Part shown: positions 46,096 to 58,875 of the stretch, piece after piece
How the letters are laid out: each line of letters opens with the position of its first letter
Numbering within the stretch: the first letter of the stretch is position 1
Assembly: GCA_018894105.1 (NCBI GenBank)
Contig: CM032128.1
Location: 20,007,001-20,071,000, forward strand
Length of the DNA stretch: 64,000 nt
Direction: 5' to 3'
Source: Jacaranda mimosifolia
Taxonomy: Eukaryota; Streptophyta; Magnoliopsida; Lamiales; Bignoniaceae
The notes under the pieces: generated by a model
The model's database searches: none
Told to the model about the DNA's origin: nothing
The model's input: the letters and a program-made list of their open reading frames with translations, nothing else
Translations under genes and position numbers: made by a program

Positions 46096-46620
46096 CAATA
46101 TCAGGCAATGATATTTAATATTATTAGGGCACCATACGTCCTTTATTCCATCCTACTAATGGTTGGTTGCGCTTCTCACAATCTGAACAAAAGTTGTCAG
46201 GCTACAGAGAGGTAGTGCACCTCTTTCCTTGTCAAATAAGTCTGCCATCTGATTCTCACTTTAAGAAAAAAACAAAACAAAAGCGCCATCGGCCTAGGAG
46301 AAGCTTGTATAGTCCCCATAAGGGTCTATCAATAAAGATACTGTGTTGTCCTATTATAAACATATCACCTTATTCCCTCAAGGTAAGTCCTTCATTTTTA
46401 CATTCTGCCCCTACTAAATTACTTTAATTCTTCTCTCTAGCTTACTGACTTAAGCACAGAGGATCTTTAACGGAGAGCAAGCACAATAAACCTAATGAGG
46501 CTTTTCTAATTGTAGTTTTATCCCCACGCTTATTGTTATACTGAGTTTCAACCCCACCAACAACTCTCTTTTGCATCATAATCCTTTTTAAATTGAACTT
46601 TTAGAATTTTCCCACATCAA
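46096..46620 (+). repeat. Possible gypsy LTR remnant (Tat-like)
   Basis: A TATA-like ATTATAAACATATC near 46351 is followed by 'ctctctagcttactgacttaagcacagagg' and a G-rich exit, an arrangement typical of the transcribed part of plant Tat-lineage gypsy LTRs ('CTGACTT.AG' box). No partner LTR is in the window, so boundaries are uncertain. Confidence 0.35.
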
Positions 46621-46799
46621 CTATAGGTGGTACATGGACAACGGTTTCAGGGTTTTGCTGTCACTGTTGTTACTTGAGTTGTTTCACATCACTAATGATG
46701 AAAAATATCATCTTAAACTTGTCAACTACAAGGACTATGATCTTTTTTACCAAAACTAATGTTGCTGTCTTCAAGATGAATTTTTTCGCATTAGTACTC

Positions 46800-47060
46800 A
46801 CGATTGATGTGATCGTCTAGCAAGATAGAATGACCAACCTTCAAAAGATTGAAACACTTCAAATCTTTTGAAACAAAATGTATTGAACCCTCTCACGGTA
46901 GAACTGAATGCTAGGAAATGCTTGTGTGCTTTATGTATGCTTCGAATTGCTCAAATCAATGAAATGCCAGACTCTAGAGGCCTATTTATAGTTGGTGAAA
47001 AGATGCATATAACTCGGTATGTTTATTGATATGACTATTTGTTATTGGATACATCAATAA
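46800..47060 (-). promoter_or_regulatory. Possible minus-strand LTR-like promoter
   Basis: The reverse complement has AACTATAAATAGGCCTC at about 46995-46979, followed downstream by a C/T and A-rich stretch. It looks like an LTR or plant promoter core. No coding sequence downstream is recognised. Confidence 0.3.
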
Positions 47061-48740
47061 GTGGCAGTGCTGACAAGGTATGACCTTTGAGGTGGTGGTT
47101 GGCTGATGCCACCCTTAGTAGAAACCTTTTTAGATACTCCTCTAGGTTGTCGCGTGTTGCAATCTCATTGAAACCATGGGTCGAAATCTGAAAAGATGAT
47201 GACAAAGTTAAAAAATAAATTCTTAATTAATTTGTCCAAAAATATAATTATTTTTGCCCAATCCCAAGTCCGACCTGGCCTATTGAATAAAGGCACACGT
47301 AAGCTTTAGGCTGAACCTAGCAGCACTTAGGTCCTCCCCATTCCAAACACTTGCGGCACTCTATTGTGGCCCAAACTCAAATATTACAACAAGTTTTGTT
47401 AATTGGTCTAGTTAGTAAACTAGTTCTAATTAATTTGGAATGGAAGATTTTTCATCTTTTCACCTTTTTCATTTCCAACACAATAGTCAATTTTATTTGG
47501 TTCTCTTTATTTATTAAGTTTTTTATTTACCCCAAATTAATTTTAAGTAATTAGAAACATTTTTTACATCTACCCACGGTATAAATAACAATTATCTTAA
47601 GATTTTTATTAATTAAAATTACAACCTACTTAATCTTTGGGTAGTCAAATGGTCATTAAAGGTTTAGGGTTTGAGGTTTAGGGTCACTCATCTTCGACTA
47701 AATTCCAACACATTCCAAATATAAATATCTAGATTTCTTACCAAGACAAAAATATTTTTTTTTGGGAACCAAACAGCAAGATGATTTTAGCTGGATATTG
47801 AATATCGTATAGCATTTAACGGCCATATGTGTGTGTGTATTTCTTACATACATGAAACAAATTATGCGTAGACAAATATTGCTACAAAGAATTGCACATT
47901 GTTGCTACTCTTATAAAAATAAAACCAGAAAGAAAAAAAAAAAAAAAAAATCTTCCTTCTGGTTCGATCCATTCAATTGCATATGCTTGTTCATCCACTA
48001 AAAAGAAAAATTAAGTACTTTGTGCCCCTAAATGTACCTTTCATATCACTCAAATAAAACTTTGTATCACTAACCTCTCTACACTGTATCACATGACATT
48101 AATTTTTTCATATCCAGTATTGAATTGTCATTGATATAATTTACCAATATTTTTCATTTAATTTTCTTAACCAATACTGCTAATTCCTTTTCATCGTTTT
48201 TTCGTTTTGTTTTCCTATTCATCTTCTCCATAATTGATTAAATGCTATAAATTACTAGTGTACGCTTTAATGTTAATTACAATATTTACTATGTCAAAAT
48301 AATGTTTTTTGGGTTTCACTTTAAGTGTTTTAAACTACTCTTTTTTGTTATCGATTTAATGTAGCTAGTCATTGTTGATATAATTTTGTTTAAAAAAAAT
48401 ATCCATATATTTTTAGACTAAATATTATTATTATTATTAGGATTTATAAAGCACTAATTAATATTTCGGTTACATATTCTTAGTATAAATTTTCTCTATA
48501 AAAATGTCAGTCTAAGATTTAAAGTTGATTATCAATGGTTATGCCTAAAATATAATACTTGTCAATTGATTATTAATTTATAAGTTTTAACGTCAATATA
48601 AATTTCAAGGTTTACTAAAAATTGATTAAATTCGGAAATGATTTTAGGGTTTAAATTATTTTTTTTCTTTTTATATCTGAGAAAATAATTCAAAATTTTT
48701 AAAGTTAATTATTTTTGTAGGTTCCAAGAAGTGTTAACAA
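47061..48740. other. No gene recognised
   Basis: AT-rich, with a 20-base A run near 47932 and two TTTAGGG-like words near 47662-47686. Short ORFs have no recognisable domains. Confidence 0.4.
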
Positions 48741-49157
48741 GCCTCTTTGGTTTCATTTCCATTGCTCATTTTCATTTTCACTTGGGGATAAAAAAAAAAT
48801 AAAAACTATCACTTTTTCTCTATTTTCACTCAAAGTATTCCTATTTTCATTTTCAAACTCTTTTTAAATATATCATATCATCATATTATCACATCAATTA
48901 AATTCAAATTTGATTTGACATAAAGTACTCACTATTATTTTAAAATTAATAAAATATATATATTTTTTAAAAATAAATTTTTTTAAACATAAAAAATATA
49001 AACCAAGTATCTTTTCAACCCTATACCTATTCTAATCATTACTTTCCAACAATTTATCCAAACACATTTTTATTTCTATTTCAAAATTATAACTACATTT
49101 TCAACTTTTAGAAATTGTTGAAAATGGAAATGGGTCTTGAAAATAAAACCAAACGGT
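48741..49157. mobile_element. Tourist-like MITE, copy 1
   Basis: Left end GCCTCTTTGGTTTCATTTCC is complemented by the right end ...GAAAATAAAACCAAACGG. The interior shares 'atcattactttccaacaattt' with the copy at 52899-53282. A TTTGGTT terminal word is typical of PIF/Harbinger-derived Tourist elements. The target duplication is not resolved. Confidence 0.65.
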
Positions 49158-49318
49158 TCAATTTTTACTTACAAATTAATTTCATGGGCAAAAGCAGCGT
49201 GGGGTGCATGAGCAGTGTTTAGGTGGGAAGAAGGAGAAAAAAGAAAAAGAAAAAATGATGAAAAAGAAATTAAAATATGGTGGAAAAAAGAAATAAAATG
49301 AAAATTATTGATAAAGGA

Positions 49319-49930
49319 TAAGAGTGGCAATTTAGGTGGATTAAATGGATTGATATCAGGTTGAGGGGATGGTATTGCATTAATTTTCTCAACCTGAATT
49401 TGACCCTACTTAATGGTAGGTTAGCCAATTTGATGAAATATGATACACATAAGGTGATCCGCTAATCCAAACCAATCTGATCTCCTAACTTGATTTGATC
49501 TGGCTTTACTAATGTGAGAAAATAAAATGAAAAGTCTATTCTTAAATTGTCATCCTTAGTGAGCACAATACAAGTAAAGTATTTGCAAAAAAATTTTAAA
49601 CTTTTGTTTGTTTACTATGTTGAATTTGACTTGTTTCAGATAGATTCGTATTATCGCGTAAGTGAAAATCAAAATTTGGGTTCTAATGGTCCAATTCAAT
49701 TCATTTTCGCACCCAAATCTACAATGAGTCGGCTAAAACTCCTATAATGTGAGTTCCTCCTATTCATGTCAAACTTATTGCAATCAAACATATAATGGGT
49801 CAGCTAAAACTTGTAATGTGAGTTCCTTCTATTCATATCAAACTTATTGCACCCAAACCTATAATGAATCGACTAAAACTCAAATTTTTCTTGTTGAGTC
49901 AATGTATCACATTAGAAATTGCCACCCCTA
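49319..49930. mobile_element. hAT-type MITE 3 (612 bp)
   Basis: Ends are TAAGAGTGGCAATTT and the complement-like AAATTGCCACCCCTA. Flanking octamers ATAAAGGA (49311-49318) and ATAAAGGG (49931-49938) match at 7 of 8 positions. The right half contains about 2.5 tandem copies of a 69-bp unit (about 49708-49880). No transposase. Confidence 0.88.
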
Positions 49931-49938
49931 ATAAAGGG

Positions 49939-51437
49939 TATCAATGAGAATCCATTAGATATAGAATTTATCAAGAGAATAAACTGTCATATAAGAAAGA
50001 TATCATTCAGTAGCAATATGTATTTTATCCAAAGTGCTATGAGTAGTTATCTCATGCCCACCATATTTATCTCTCGCACGAAGTCAACATAATATGTAAA
50101 GATAAATTTAGGACATTAGAGAGTGTTTGCCTGAACGTATTTTAAAATATTTTATAAGCTCTTAGATCTTAATTTTATGATATTTTTTAAATTTATAAAA
50201 CTTTAAATTTTATTATAGAATTATGCTTTTAAACTATTGGGATAAAGTAAAATTTTGAAATTTATGAAATATTAATGGTGACACTTTAAATTAAAATAGT
50301 TAAATTAAAAAAGTTTGTTAAAATTTTTAAATAAATAAAAAAATCCTTACTTTTTTTTAAAAAAACTTATAAAATGTTAATATTCTATTTTAACTATTTA
50401 GAGAGGAAAAAATTATAATTTTAGTATTCCAATATTGGTATATATGTTAATTTTGAGCTTCACATTTTTTTTATTTCTGATTTATTATTTGGCCCATGAT
50501 TTGTTAATTTTCGTTTTATTTTGGCCAAAAAAATCCAATATTTTTAATTAAAAATTACACCAGAATTCAAAAATTCAGAATTGTTTCAGAGGGGCATAAA
50601 ACTGCATGTGTTTTGCTAAAGTGGAAAAGAAAACCTTATCTGTTCAAAAGTAGTCAGTATGCTCACTTCAGCCACGGCCGGCTCGTGATAGCGCGCGCGA
50701 TTACCGTGGTACTTTTTCTGAGCGGTGGTTGAGATGGATTTCTTCTCTTCCTAGTTCATTTTTACACTTTATTTTTGTCAATTTGCAAAATACGAGGAGT
50801 ATTATGTAATTTACACCTTAAAGCTCTAAAATTGGAGGTTTATTTGCGTCAAATTAAATTGAAATTGCTACTACAACTACATCATCAGAAGATAACAAGC
50901 AACTCGTCTATTGGAAAACGAATTCTTAAAGGATGAAACTAAATTAAAAATAGATCAACTTATATGATCAAAAATATAATTTTTGTACTTAATTACATAA
51001 TATATAAGATTTCTATTATAATCTATTCCTGAAATGCAAAGAGATAAGAATTAAGGATAATGGAGAGGTCAGAGATAGAACTCAAGCACTTCCTTTATTC
51101 AAGGCATATATTAAAAGTCCTCCTTGTACGAAGGAAAGGGAAGAAATATGTTAGTGACCACTGTTATATTAAAAGTTTATTTTATAAATTAAAATTTAAT
51201 ATTTTATAATTTCTAAAATCTTTAATAGAAAATTGTTATAAAAAGTTTTAAATAAGTTTATCAAACATCATCTCTATTTACAAGTTACAACCATTTTAGT
51301 GGCGATTTTTTTTCACCATACTCTTGCGCCCAACTTTTAACTTTGTCCTACTCCTATGGAAGGAAAAAAGAATAAAAAAGGCTTGTTTGGAGTTATTTTT
51401 ATTTTTAATTTTTAACATTTTTAAAAATTAAAAAGTA
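49939..51437. other. No gene recognised; possible large decayed MITE
   Basis: Very AT-rich. 'gtttgcctgaacgtattttaaa' near 50128 and the complement of 'ttaaataagtttatcaaacatc' near 51270 are loosely inverted, so a MITE with insertions is possible. A GC patch with GCGCGCGC lies at about 50680-50705. No coding sequence. Confidence 0.3.
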
Positions 51438-52127
51438 CACTACACTAGTTACCGTGCATTTCAATTATTATATACTGCGGTTACTAATTAATAAATGCTT
51501 AATGATTGATTAGTAACCAATTTATAATTACTTTACATATTACTATGTATATACTATTTATAATGTGTGTATACATGTATATAAACAATATATATATATG
51601 ATGATAAATATGCCCAAATTTTAAATATAATACATATAAATAGTAAATATTGTACTTTATTATATTGAAGAAGAAATTATACAAACATTACATGCACATT
51701 TGCCACTTTTATTAATTTTTAAAATTAAAAAATAACAGTAACTTATTAATAACACAAATATTAATTATAATTATATTTTAATTTTTACAATATTTTAAAA
51801 ACTCATATACGATAATGTATTTGATTTAGTGGTCAGCAATTTCTTCTACAAGCGACATATCAAATTTTCAAAATTTTAAGATTGTGATGAAGTTCAAAAC
51901 CTTTTCTTTTTCTTTGACCCACTTGATATTAGTTACGTATGCAAGCGGTCATTAGTAACTGATATTGACGGTCACAATAGGTCATTAATTGATTGATACC
52001 AATTACTAATGAGAATTTTTATGATCAACTCGAATGATCACTAAATTGGCTATTGAATCTATCAATTATCAATTTTTGCATATTTAGTGATCATCAGACA
52101 GTTACTGATACCCTTTTTTTGGTAGTC
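51438..52127. mobile_element. Possible CACTA-type MITE
   Basis: Left end CACTACACTAGTTACC; right end ...GTTACTGATACCCTTTTTTTGGTAGTC, whose complement begins (G)ACTACCAAAAAAAGGG. Subterminal GGTCACTAAT/ATTAGTGACC-like words repeat on both strands near the right end, a CACTA habit. The last base is not the expected G and no 3-bp duplication is clear. Confidence 0.45.
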
Positions 52128-52726
52128 AATTTTTATGTGAAAATAATAATTAGGATAGTGTAATGATGAAATTTTAGGTGGTTTATTTTTTTAAATTTAA
52201 AAGATGTCTACAGTAAAAAGATATGTATATTTTAACTATTTAAAAATGATATGAGTATTTTATGCCAAATAAAGCTTAAATTTGATTGATGTGTTAATAA
52301 AATGATAGAATAATTAAAAAAATTAAAATAGAAATAAGTGATACTTCTACTAAAAATATATAAAAATTAATAATTTTAAATTTTCAAATAATAATAAAAA
52401 TAAAAAATTTTGTTTGGAAATAAAAACAAACTCCCTAAGAATTAAAACAAGATCAAGTGTCACTAATTATCATAACAAAACAAGTGGGAATAAGTAGTAT
52501 CTATAGCATATATACTATATATGTATGGACAGTGGATTTTGAAGATGAAATAGAAAAGAAAATTTAAAGTCATACACAAATTTCTATAACCGAAGTGAAA
52601 ATAAATATTTTTATGTTTTGATAACTAAAATTCAAACCCAAGCATAGCCTCGGATATCACTATTGTCCTTTGTGCATTCCATAAGAATAGTTCACATATA
52701 GTTGATGAAAATGTGAACTCATTAAC

Positions 52727-53458
52727 ACTATCTTTGGTTGAAATTTTTGGTGAGGAAAGAAAAAAATTAGGGAAAGAAAAAATAAAATTAAAAATATTTC
52801 AAATTTCAAATTTATTTGATTGTTAAAAAAATAAGAAGAAAAGAATGGAAAAAAGATGAGTGATGAATGTACGTGTTGGAGGGAAGAAAATTCAAATAGC
52901 CGTTTGTTTTCATTTTCAAACTCCATTTTCACATTTTTTACTATTTGAAAATTAAAATATATTACTTTATATACGTTTTCACCCATCATATAAACGTTTT
53001 CACCCACCCGACATATTTTTACCCAACATATTTTTATTTTTATTCTCAAAACACATTTCCCAATAGCCTATATTATTTTATCCCAATGACCTAAATATCT
53101 TTTCTCTCTATTTACAACATTCTCTCTCCACTTACAACCTACTAAACCCAATATAATCATTATTTTCTAACAATCTATTCAAATATAAACCAATTTTTCA
53201 ACTTATTTTTACTAACTAACTTTTCAAATTAAGAAAATGATGGAAATGAAAAATGAGAATAAAAATAAAACCAAACGTGCCCTTCTTTTCTCTCATTTTC
53301 CTCACCATTTTATAAGGAAAATTTATTTTCCTTAATAACACTATATTTTTTCCCAAATTTTTTTTATTAATATTTTTTTTATCAATCAAATAATTAAAAA
53401 TATTTTCTTAATATTTAGTTTCTTTTTTTCATAAAAATTATAGAATCAAACATAACGT
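52727..53458. mobile_element. Long foldback MITE carrying a nested Tourist-like MITE
   Basis: Left arm from TCTTTGGTTGAAATTTTTGG is matched in inverted order by the right arm ending ...AGAATCAAACATAACG, including a shared TTATTTGATTG(T/A)TAAAAAA segment and a shared GGTGAGGAAA. The arms are interrupted by the Tourist-like element at 52899-53282. Target duplication unresolved. Confidence 0.5.
52899..53282. mobile_element. Tourist-like MITE, copy 2
   Basis: Left end GCCGTTTGTTTTCATTTTC, right end ...ATAAAAATAAAACCAAACGTGCCC. Shares its interior ('atcattattttctaacaatct') and termini with copy 1 at 48741. Nested inside the foldback MITE. Confidence 0.65.
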
Positions 53459-53620
53459 GAGCGACATTGTTTTATTATCTTGATTTGGAAATTCACTCCA
53501 CTCTAAGATTGGTTATATCAAACATTACACAACTAACCTATAAATGCAGCATGAGATTTGAGAACCATTTTGGTGAAATCTCTTAACATTAAAGTGTTTG
53601 TTTCTTCATTATATGTATGC

Positions 53621-54184
53621 AAGTACATCAATACTATGGTTATGTTTGGATACGTTTTCCCAAACAAAATTATTTCGGGAGAACATGTCCAAATATCTGG
53701 GTATTTCCCTCCCCCCCCCCACCCAAACAGTACATTTTTTTTTCCTCCAAAACTCCCTGACCCTTCACCTAAATCACAAAAATCCCCCCTCATTTTGCAT
53801 TCTCCAACACTTCTAATAGGTCCAGACATTCACCATTCTCTCTCTCTCTCTCTCTCTCTCTTCCTCCTCCATCTCTGGTTATGTCGCTTGAAACATCAAC
53901 TTCTAGCCTTTTTTTTTACCAAGAAAATCCAGATGAGTGCATCCAAAACACAATCCCGCATTAAATCAATGAGAAATCATTGTGGAAAAATGGGGCGCGA
54001 ATGGGTTTCTTGGGTTCCATACCGTGGTTGTTCATAGATGTCTTGGTCTGTGCATAATATCAAAAAAGAGGTGAACTAAAATACAAAAGAGATGGCATAT
54101 TTAGGGTTTCCTAATCAACTTATTGCACATATGATTTTTGCAAGACGTGGTGTTTTTGGACGTGCACCAATTCGTGGTGGTAAG
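53621..54184 (+). other. Possible Harbinger 5' end and first exon
   Basis: GGTTATGTTTGGATACG at 53637 resembles terminal words of PIF/Harbinger elements. A (CT)n tract at 53838-53861 and following sequence look like a plant 5' leader, and 'cgtggtggtaagtcc' at about 54175-54185 is a good splice donor. The T-rich sequence that follows is intron-like. No matching 3' terminal repeat was found in the window, and the peptide has no recognised domain. Confidence 0.3.
53838..53861 (+). repeat. (CT)n microsatellite
   Basis: Twelve CT dinucleotides, in a setting resembling a plant 5' untranslated region. Confidence 0.9.
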
Positions 54185-56329
54185 TCCTGAGTTCTACTGG
54201 TTGATTTTTCGAGAACGTGGCCCAATTTTTTTTCTGGAAGGGCGTTTTGTTTTTCATTTCATTACTGTATGTATGATTTGCCCGCCCTATGTCTGTGTCT
54301 CATGTCGTGCAGAGCATGTTTCCTATTTTGCTATATGTTTGTTGGTTTTGTGACTGGAAATGACTGTGATGTGGTGTTTGGGAAGGGAGACTAGGGTTTG
54401 ATAATGTATTGCTTTGTTATTTGTTGTTATGCCTGTCTGTATATTGCTTTGTTCTTATTTGATTTGGAGTTCCTAGGCCAAACTGGTTGTCCTATTCTAG
54501 GTTGTGGAAGGGTTTTTTGGCCTTTGATATCTTATTGTGCTATACTGATATGGGGTCTGCAAATTTTTGCTGCATGTTTGGTTCTTGTTTTCTCGTAATT
54601 CATTTTCAAATTTATTTATGATGAAGCATCTTCCTATCTACATTTTTCTATTAACTTTGAGGCTGTGAAATGTGGGTTTAGATTGTTGCTTGTTTTTGGA
54701 TTGTCATAAATTGTGATAGACCAATGCATGTTTTGGATTTAAGCTTTATGCATTCTGGTGCCAATTCATATTTTTAAAATGTCCAGATTTTGCCTTACTA
54801 TCTCTTTACTTTGTCCTAAATGAGTGAATTTGTATCGTAAATGGGTGGATTTATTGTAGACAAGCAAACATTCTTGTAACCTATTTAAGAGCCTGCCTGT
54901 ACAAGAGATTTTGGTTCATCTTCTTTGGCTGGATTCATTGTATGGCATATTATCTTTAATAAGCCTGCACTTTCTAGTATTTTCTGCAATCCCATTTCAC
55001 AATGTATTGGTGATTTTGCATTTTGATAGAGTAAGGGCATGACTACTTTATTTCTAGAGATTCCGAATTCCATGTGTGTTTGTTGGAGTAGTCATATCAT
55101 CATACAATTCCATGAGGCCCTTTTTTGCATATTGTTACTATTAAGAGATTCATTTCACCATCTTTTAAAAACACATCTTCCTCCCTCATTGTTAAACACT
55201 CCCACACCCACAAAGCACATGAGCAAGAAAGTATGCTCTTAAATACTACCTCAGCCCTAGAAAATATGTTTGTTATCACTCCAATGTCCAAGTAATTCCT
55301 CAGCAGTTACCTTGATTCAACATAAATATTTCAAACACGGCAGGTAATTCCATTCAATACATATACACACACTCAAGAGTCTAATTGAAGTCGTCTTTGG
55401 CACATAGAATTCTCCCAAATCAATATTTCCACTTCTAAATGGCAGCTTCTTCAAGTTCTTCCGATGACAACTTCTCCATCTCCAATACTACTTCCATGAG
55501 TGTGTCCCCTCCTGCTGTAGTATCCCCAACCCTAAGCTGTTGTAGCTCGTCAATAAGTTATTGTTATGACGTTCTATGTTTTCTCCTTTGTGAAGTTATG
55601 ATCACCTCGTTGATTAAATTTCATGTGAACATGTTTGATATATTGATATAAATAGATGTGGTCTTGCTTTGAATAATATGCTTTGTGTTTTGTTATGTGG
55701 TGTTGAGGTTGTTCACTACATGCTATTTGAATTCGTGCGCTTGTTATGTTCCTCACTATGATCTACCAAATTCGACCTTGTACATATGGTAACACCACGC
55801 TTGGGGAATTCAGATGTTAGAGTTCACTCTAACCCCAAGATGGTTAACAACCATATGTGTTTGGGTTTTGTCCCTTTTTTTTTCTGGGCAGAATGCTATC
55901 TATTGTCTCAATTTTTCTTATCCAGTTGGTTGTCTCCCCATTTGTTCTTCTACTTTTGTGTCCAACAAGTTGTTACTCCCTTTTTCTATTACATTCATAA
56001 GCTTCCCTATCTTTTTAGGCAGCGCCCAATTCCATTAGTTCAGAAGTTTAGTTCAAACCTCAAGGGACATCTGTACAGTACCTTTTTTTTAAATCAAATA
56101 ATGTGAAAGTTGTTAATCTGAATTAGTTAATCTGGTTTAGTATTACTGTGTAGGATGTTTTCGTGAAATTTGGCTCAGATGTATCCTTTGTCAACTAAAA
56201 TGAGAGACGGCAATAGTAGCCCCCTGTTAACTGTGCTCGTTTATGTTTCCTTCTGTTTCTCCATTTGAGGTTTTTTTGGCACATCTCATCATTTGAGTGG
56301 GTTTCCAAATTTTTTTTATCCTTTTTGGT
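54185..56329. other. T-rich, intron-like; one Ser-rich short ORF
   Basis: Mostly T-rich on the plus strand as in plant introns. A 70-codon ORF at 55439-55651 begins MAASSSSSDDNFSIS and may be a low-complexity exon of the Harbinger-related locus; no domain is recognised. Function unknown. Confidence 0.3.
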
Positions 56330-57030
56330 ATGAATATTATATAATAATATATATATATAATAAATATATATTTTTTGGTACAATAAAATATATATAATAA
56401 AAAATATATATAGATATATTTATATATATATGAAAATAAAAATGAAAAATATATATCAGATTAAAAAAATGTAATGATAATTATGAAAGAAAATATAATA
56501 AAAAAAGTAATATAAAATATAATAAAAACACAAAATATAAAAATATATATGTATTTATATATCAGTAAAAAATATATTATTTATACATATAATATAAAAA
56601 TATATTATCTATATAAATACAAAATTTCTATATTTAACATATAAAAATATATAATAAATTCTGATAAATATATAATAAAAATATAAAAATTTAATACAAA
56701 AATGTAATGAGAAATATAATAAAAAATATATTAAATAAATATATATTAAAATAATATAATAAAAAAATAATTTATATATAAATATATATTTTAAGAAAAG
56801 ATAATAAACCAATATAATAAAATTTATATCAAAAAATGTAATAAAATTTTTTATTACAAAATATAATAAACAAATATGTAATAAAAAATATACATACAAA
56901 AAAAATATACTAATATATTATAAATAATTTATATATTATTTATATATAAATATAAAGATATATATTATTTATGTATAAAAATATATATATTGATATATAT
57001 TATTTATATCTCTACAAATATATTGATTCA
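56330..57030. repeat. Extreme AT-rich block (about 0.7 kb)
   Basis: Almost pure A/T, with dense ATATAT, AATATA and ATAATAA words and very few G or C. No regular period is obvious, so it is low-complexity sequence rather than a classical satellite. The ORFs on the minus strand here are Tyr/Ile/Phe runs without meaning. Confidence 0.85.
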
Positions 57031-57621
57031 AAATTTTGAGTTATTAAACTAAAAATAACTTGTATTGGTAAATAAAATAAATGAATTAAGTAAAAAATTA
57101 ATTTATAAAAACTATTTCATTAATTCCCTATTTGACATGGGTTAAGGACAATTGACAGAATTTAAATTAAGAGCTACTGAGTAAAAGAATTAGTAGCCGG
57201 GCCTTTCTTAATTAAAAGTATATGAAATGGGTATTAGAGTATGGAAAATATTTTAATGGGCTTTAAAGATAAAAAAAATGCATTTTTTTTTATAGAGTTT
57301 TTAGAAAATTTCCCATTGAATGATGAATCTTATATGTGTTTCTCTTGCTTCATATAATCTATATTTCATCATGTTTAAATTGAATCACAACTTATCTTGA
57401 CTTCTTGTATTATTTCACTTTATTATCTATAAACATGAAACATGACATATATGTTAGAATTTATATGGTAGCCTGCAGCCATGCCTTTTTGTATATTGAC
57501 TTCAATCATATTATCTTGCACTTTCTCTTGATCTATATGCCATATATTTCTTTTAACATTGACCACATTTTCCTCTAAATGTAATCTTTATGGGCTCCTC
57601 ATACAATAAATTCGTCAATAG

Positions 57622-58616
57622 ATGGATCCTTACTGTAAAAACCCATCATATGGAGATGGCGCATCATACAGTACCCAATCCGGGGGTAGTAGGTCAGGAT
57701 ACGTGCGATGGCCATTTGCTAATGAAAAATTGTTAATCGAGTTTGCCTACGATGAATTCCAAGCTGGTCAACTTCTTTCCACCACATTCTCAATATACAC
57801 ATGGAATAAGATTGCCACAAGATGAATGTGAAGTTACAGCCTGCATATATGTACAATGTAAAGCAGCTTAAGCAAAAATGGTATAGACTACATTCATCAT
57901 AGCGTATGTTTCATTCATTGATAACAAATGGTATAGGTTACGGTTAGAATTACGATCGAAACGTGATCACAGCTAGCGACGATCGTATCGTCCACTGGCT
58001 CTCAGTACATTTATGGTCTTACTTTTGCCAAATTTTGTCAATTACTCGTTTAATGTTGTTTTATGTGGTCTGATAGGAACACCCGGACCATGCCTTGTTG
58101 ATGGAGCATAGCTTACCATATTATGATTATTGTATGAAGATGTTCTCGAAGAATGTTGCCATATGTTCCCGTGCAAAGTCTTCCGCTCAGCTCCATCTAA
58201 CCACATACAATAATCTAAACGGGAGCAATAATATGACTGGAGGCAATACTGGTGGGTCAAAACGATCAGCTTCATCACGTGATGACTTTACAAACACAGC
58301 CAATACTCATGGGGAGGGTTTCTTAAGAAGAATGAGGGGAAAAGAAATAAAGTTCTATGCCAAGGAAAAACAAGATCGATTGGAGGATGTCCTAAACAAA
58401 TAGGATAACAAGATGGACACCAAGTCCGAGAGGATTGGGCCTAAAGCCCACACCTCAATTGTTGAGTGTGTTGATGCACTGCATCACATTGAGGGCCTAC
58501 TAGACCACTTTTTAGGAAGGTCTATAAATGCTCTTCAGAGTGCCACGATGAAATCTGTTTTCCTTCAGCTTGATTATAGAGAGAGGCGACTCTGGGTTGA
58601 GTCCCTAGGCAATTAG
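57622..58616 (+). pseudogene. Harbinger-associated Myb/SANT-like DNA-binding protein
   Basis: Exon 1 from 57622: RWPFANEKLLIEFAYDEF..GQ (position of W/F-rich SANT helix 1), WNKIA (helix 2), then after an in-frame stop VKQLKQKWYRLH (helix 3), and ITASDDRIVHWLSVH. A TCTGATAG acceptor at about 58075 joins to SLPYYDYCMKMFSKNVA, then, after one stop near 58401, ALHHIEGLLDHF and MKSVFLQLDYRERRLWVESL at the end. This is the domain order of plant Harbinger-associated Myb-like proteins, which help the transposase bind ends and enter the nucleus. It lies directly upstream of the transposase on the same strand. Only a few stops, so decay is moderate. Confidence 0.8.
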
Positions 58617-58875
58617 ACCCACTGCCACTTTCCCTAGTCCACCTTTGATCATGCCTATATACCATACTTATTTTGCTTGTTTGTCTGGTATGTACTTGTC
58701 TGTTAACTTGAATTAATGCCTTAGTCCATACGAACTTATTGGTCATTTGTCTTATGATCATGTTATTGCTTACTATACGGATTTTGATAACATGTCTATG
58801 TATTCTATTGTATCAAATTTAACATTGTGTATGATGATTGTATTCTTTACATAGATAGCTAGTGGATCGAACTCA

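Noticed and set aside
47660..47690. TTTAGGG-like words that could be an interstitial telomere
   Set aside because: Only two or three imperfect units, not a tandem array.
53598..54037. 159-codon ORF with a Pro-rich and Leu/Ser-repeat stretch
   Set aside because: It runs through a C run and a CT microsatellite and has no recognised domain; more likely untranslated leader sequence.
56609..56899. 96-codon Tyr/Ile/Phe-rich ORF suggesting a membrane protein
   Set aside because: It lies within the extreme AT block, where stop-free Tyr/Ile/Phe runs occur by composition.
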